From: JAUWQU01 sp964605095
GTDB lineage: Bacteria; Planctomycetota; Phycisphaerae; SM23-33
Reading direction: 5' to 3'
DNA length: 5,288 nucleotides
Assembly: GCA_964605095.1 (NCBI GenBank)
Contig: CAZSBS010000305.1
Span: 1 to 5,288, forward strand
Shown here: one piece after another, positions 4,668 to 5,288 of the stretch
Layout of the letters: each line of letters opens with the position of its first letter
Numbering within the stretch: the stretch's first letter is position 1
Made by a program: the position numbers and the translations under genes
The notes under the pieces: model-generated
Told to the model about the DNA's origin: nothing
Databases searched by the model: none
Seen by the model: only the letters and a program-made list of their open reading frames with translations

Positions 4668-5288
4668 TTATTTCACCGCCCCGCGCACGGCCGCGGCCAC
4701 GGCCTGGTGCGTGGCGGGGTTCATCATTTCGGGAAGCAGTTCGCCCTCGGGAACGATATTCGCCAGCGCCGCCGCCGCCGCCATCATCATCTCGATGGTG
4801 ATCGACCGTGCGGCCGAGTCCAGCGCGCCGCGGAATATGCCAGGGTAGGCCAGGGCGTTGTTCATCATCCGCCCGTCGGCGGCGACGGCGGCGCCGGCCT
4901 TGTAGGCGTCGGCGACGCTGATTTCGCTTACGGGGTTGGCCAGCGCCAAGACGATCGGGTCCTTGGCCATCGAGCGGACCATGTCCTGGCTGACCAGGTT
5001 TGGCCTGGACACGCCGATGAACAGTTCCCGGCCCTTCATTGCCTCGGTGATGCCGCCGGTGATGTTCCGCGGGTTGGTCCGCTCGGCCAGGGCGACCTTT
5101 TCGGAGTTCATGCCTTCCTTGCGTCCGCGATAGACGATGCCCTTGGAGTCCGCCAGGACCACATCGGGCACGCCTGCTCGCGTGAGCAGGTCGGCAATGG
5201 CGGTCCCGGCCGCGCCGGCGCCGGAGATCGCACAGGTGATGTCCTCCATCCGCCGCCCGGTCCTTCGCAGCGCGCTGTACAGCCCCGC
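4668..5288 (-). CDS. NAD(P)-dependent malic enzyme, C-terminal part (5' end beyond window)
   Basis: This is the last 206 residues of a malic enzyme, which oxidatively decarboxylates malate to pyruvate and CO2 with reduction of NAD or NADP in the cytoplasm. The reading frame is open to the window edge, and the codons before the ATG at 5249 continue the family sequence (AGLYSALRRTGRRMED, like the helix before the Rossmann fold), so that ATG is internal and the gene starts outside the window. Visible landmarks, numbered from the edge, are the dinucleotide-binding GAGAAG at 23-28, the acidic residue and loop DSKG at 47-50, ANPVSEI at 117-123 (ANPxPEI is usual) and the signature NNALAYPGIFRGALD at 143-157. 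The C-terminus is complete and short, matching the bacterial short form without a phosphotransacetylase-like extension. Cofactor preference cannot be decided with certainty. The downstream gap and T8 terminator suggest the c-di-GMP gene is transcribed separately. Confidence 0.92.
   Translation of the reverse strand, partial: AGLYSALRRTGRRMEDITCAISGAGAAGTAIADLLTRAGVPDVVLADSKGIVYRGRKEGMNSEKVALAERTNPRNITGGITEAMKGRELFIGVSRPNLVSQDMVRSMAKDPIVLALANPVSEISVADAYKAGAAVAADGRMMNNALAYPGIFRGALDSAARSITIEMMMAAAAALANIVPEGELLPEMMNPATHQAVAAAVRGAVK

Noticed and set aside
5247..5249. ATG as the start of the malic enzyme
   Set aside because: The thirteen codons before it up to the window edge stay in frame and match the family sequence before the Rossmann motif, so it is an internal Met and the gene is truncated by the window.

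Overview
The window is GC-rich bacterial DNA with four genes: three that look complete and one cut off by the right edge. No rRNA, tRNA, CRISPR array, transposase or phage gene is visible. The protein mix suggests an environmental bacterium: a MtaA/CmuA-type methyltransferase homologue, a multidomain cyclic-di-GMP enzyme and a short-form malic enzyme. Weak Shine-Dalgarno signals and heptamer-type intergenic repeats would fit something like Planctomycetota/Phycisphaerae, but this is a low-confidence guess and no marker gene settles it.

Layout from left to right. Positions 1-270 hold no convincing gene but carry two neighbouring hairpins. A small two-helix membrane protein of unknown function (about 108 aa) lies on the minus strand at 271-597. 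A long region between divergent genes (598-1113) is full of short tandem duplications, GC-rich dyads, two terminator-like hairpins and two perfect TATAAT hexamers 11 bp apart. These lead into a plus-strand gene for a uroporphyrinogen-decarboxylase-fold protein of the corrinoid methyltransferase type (1114-2133). That gene converges, across 77 bp, on a large minus-strand gene (2211-4322) with the order CBS-CBS, divergent sensory segment, GGDEF, HD-GYP. A lower-GC intergenic stretch of about 345 bp (4323-4667) separates it from the minus-strand malic enzyme gene, whose C-terminal 206 residues run to the window edge.

The genes do not form one obvious pathway. The methyltransferase homologue has no corrinoid protein or second methyltransferase beside it here. 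The c-di-GMP protein has intact synthase and phosphodiesterase motifs in one chain, an intact inhibitory I-site and an N-terminal CBS pair that could sense adenine nucleotides. It could therefore link energy state to c-di-GMP level. The malic enzyme (malate to pyruvate) is on the same strand upstream of it, but the gap carries a terminator-like structure, so the two are probably transcribed separately.

No clearly new multi-gene system is evident. The points most worth a second look are the bifunctional c-di-GMP enzyme with its Cys-rich middle segment, the tandem TATAAT start region of the methyltransferase gene, and the back-to-back terminator-like hairpins with no matching genes.
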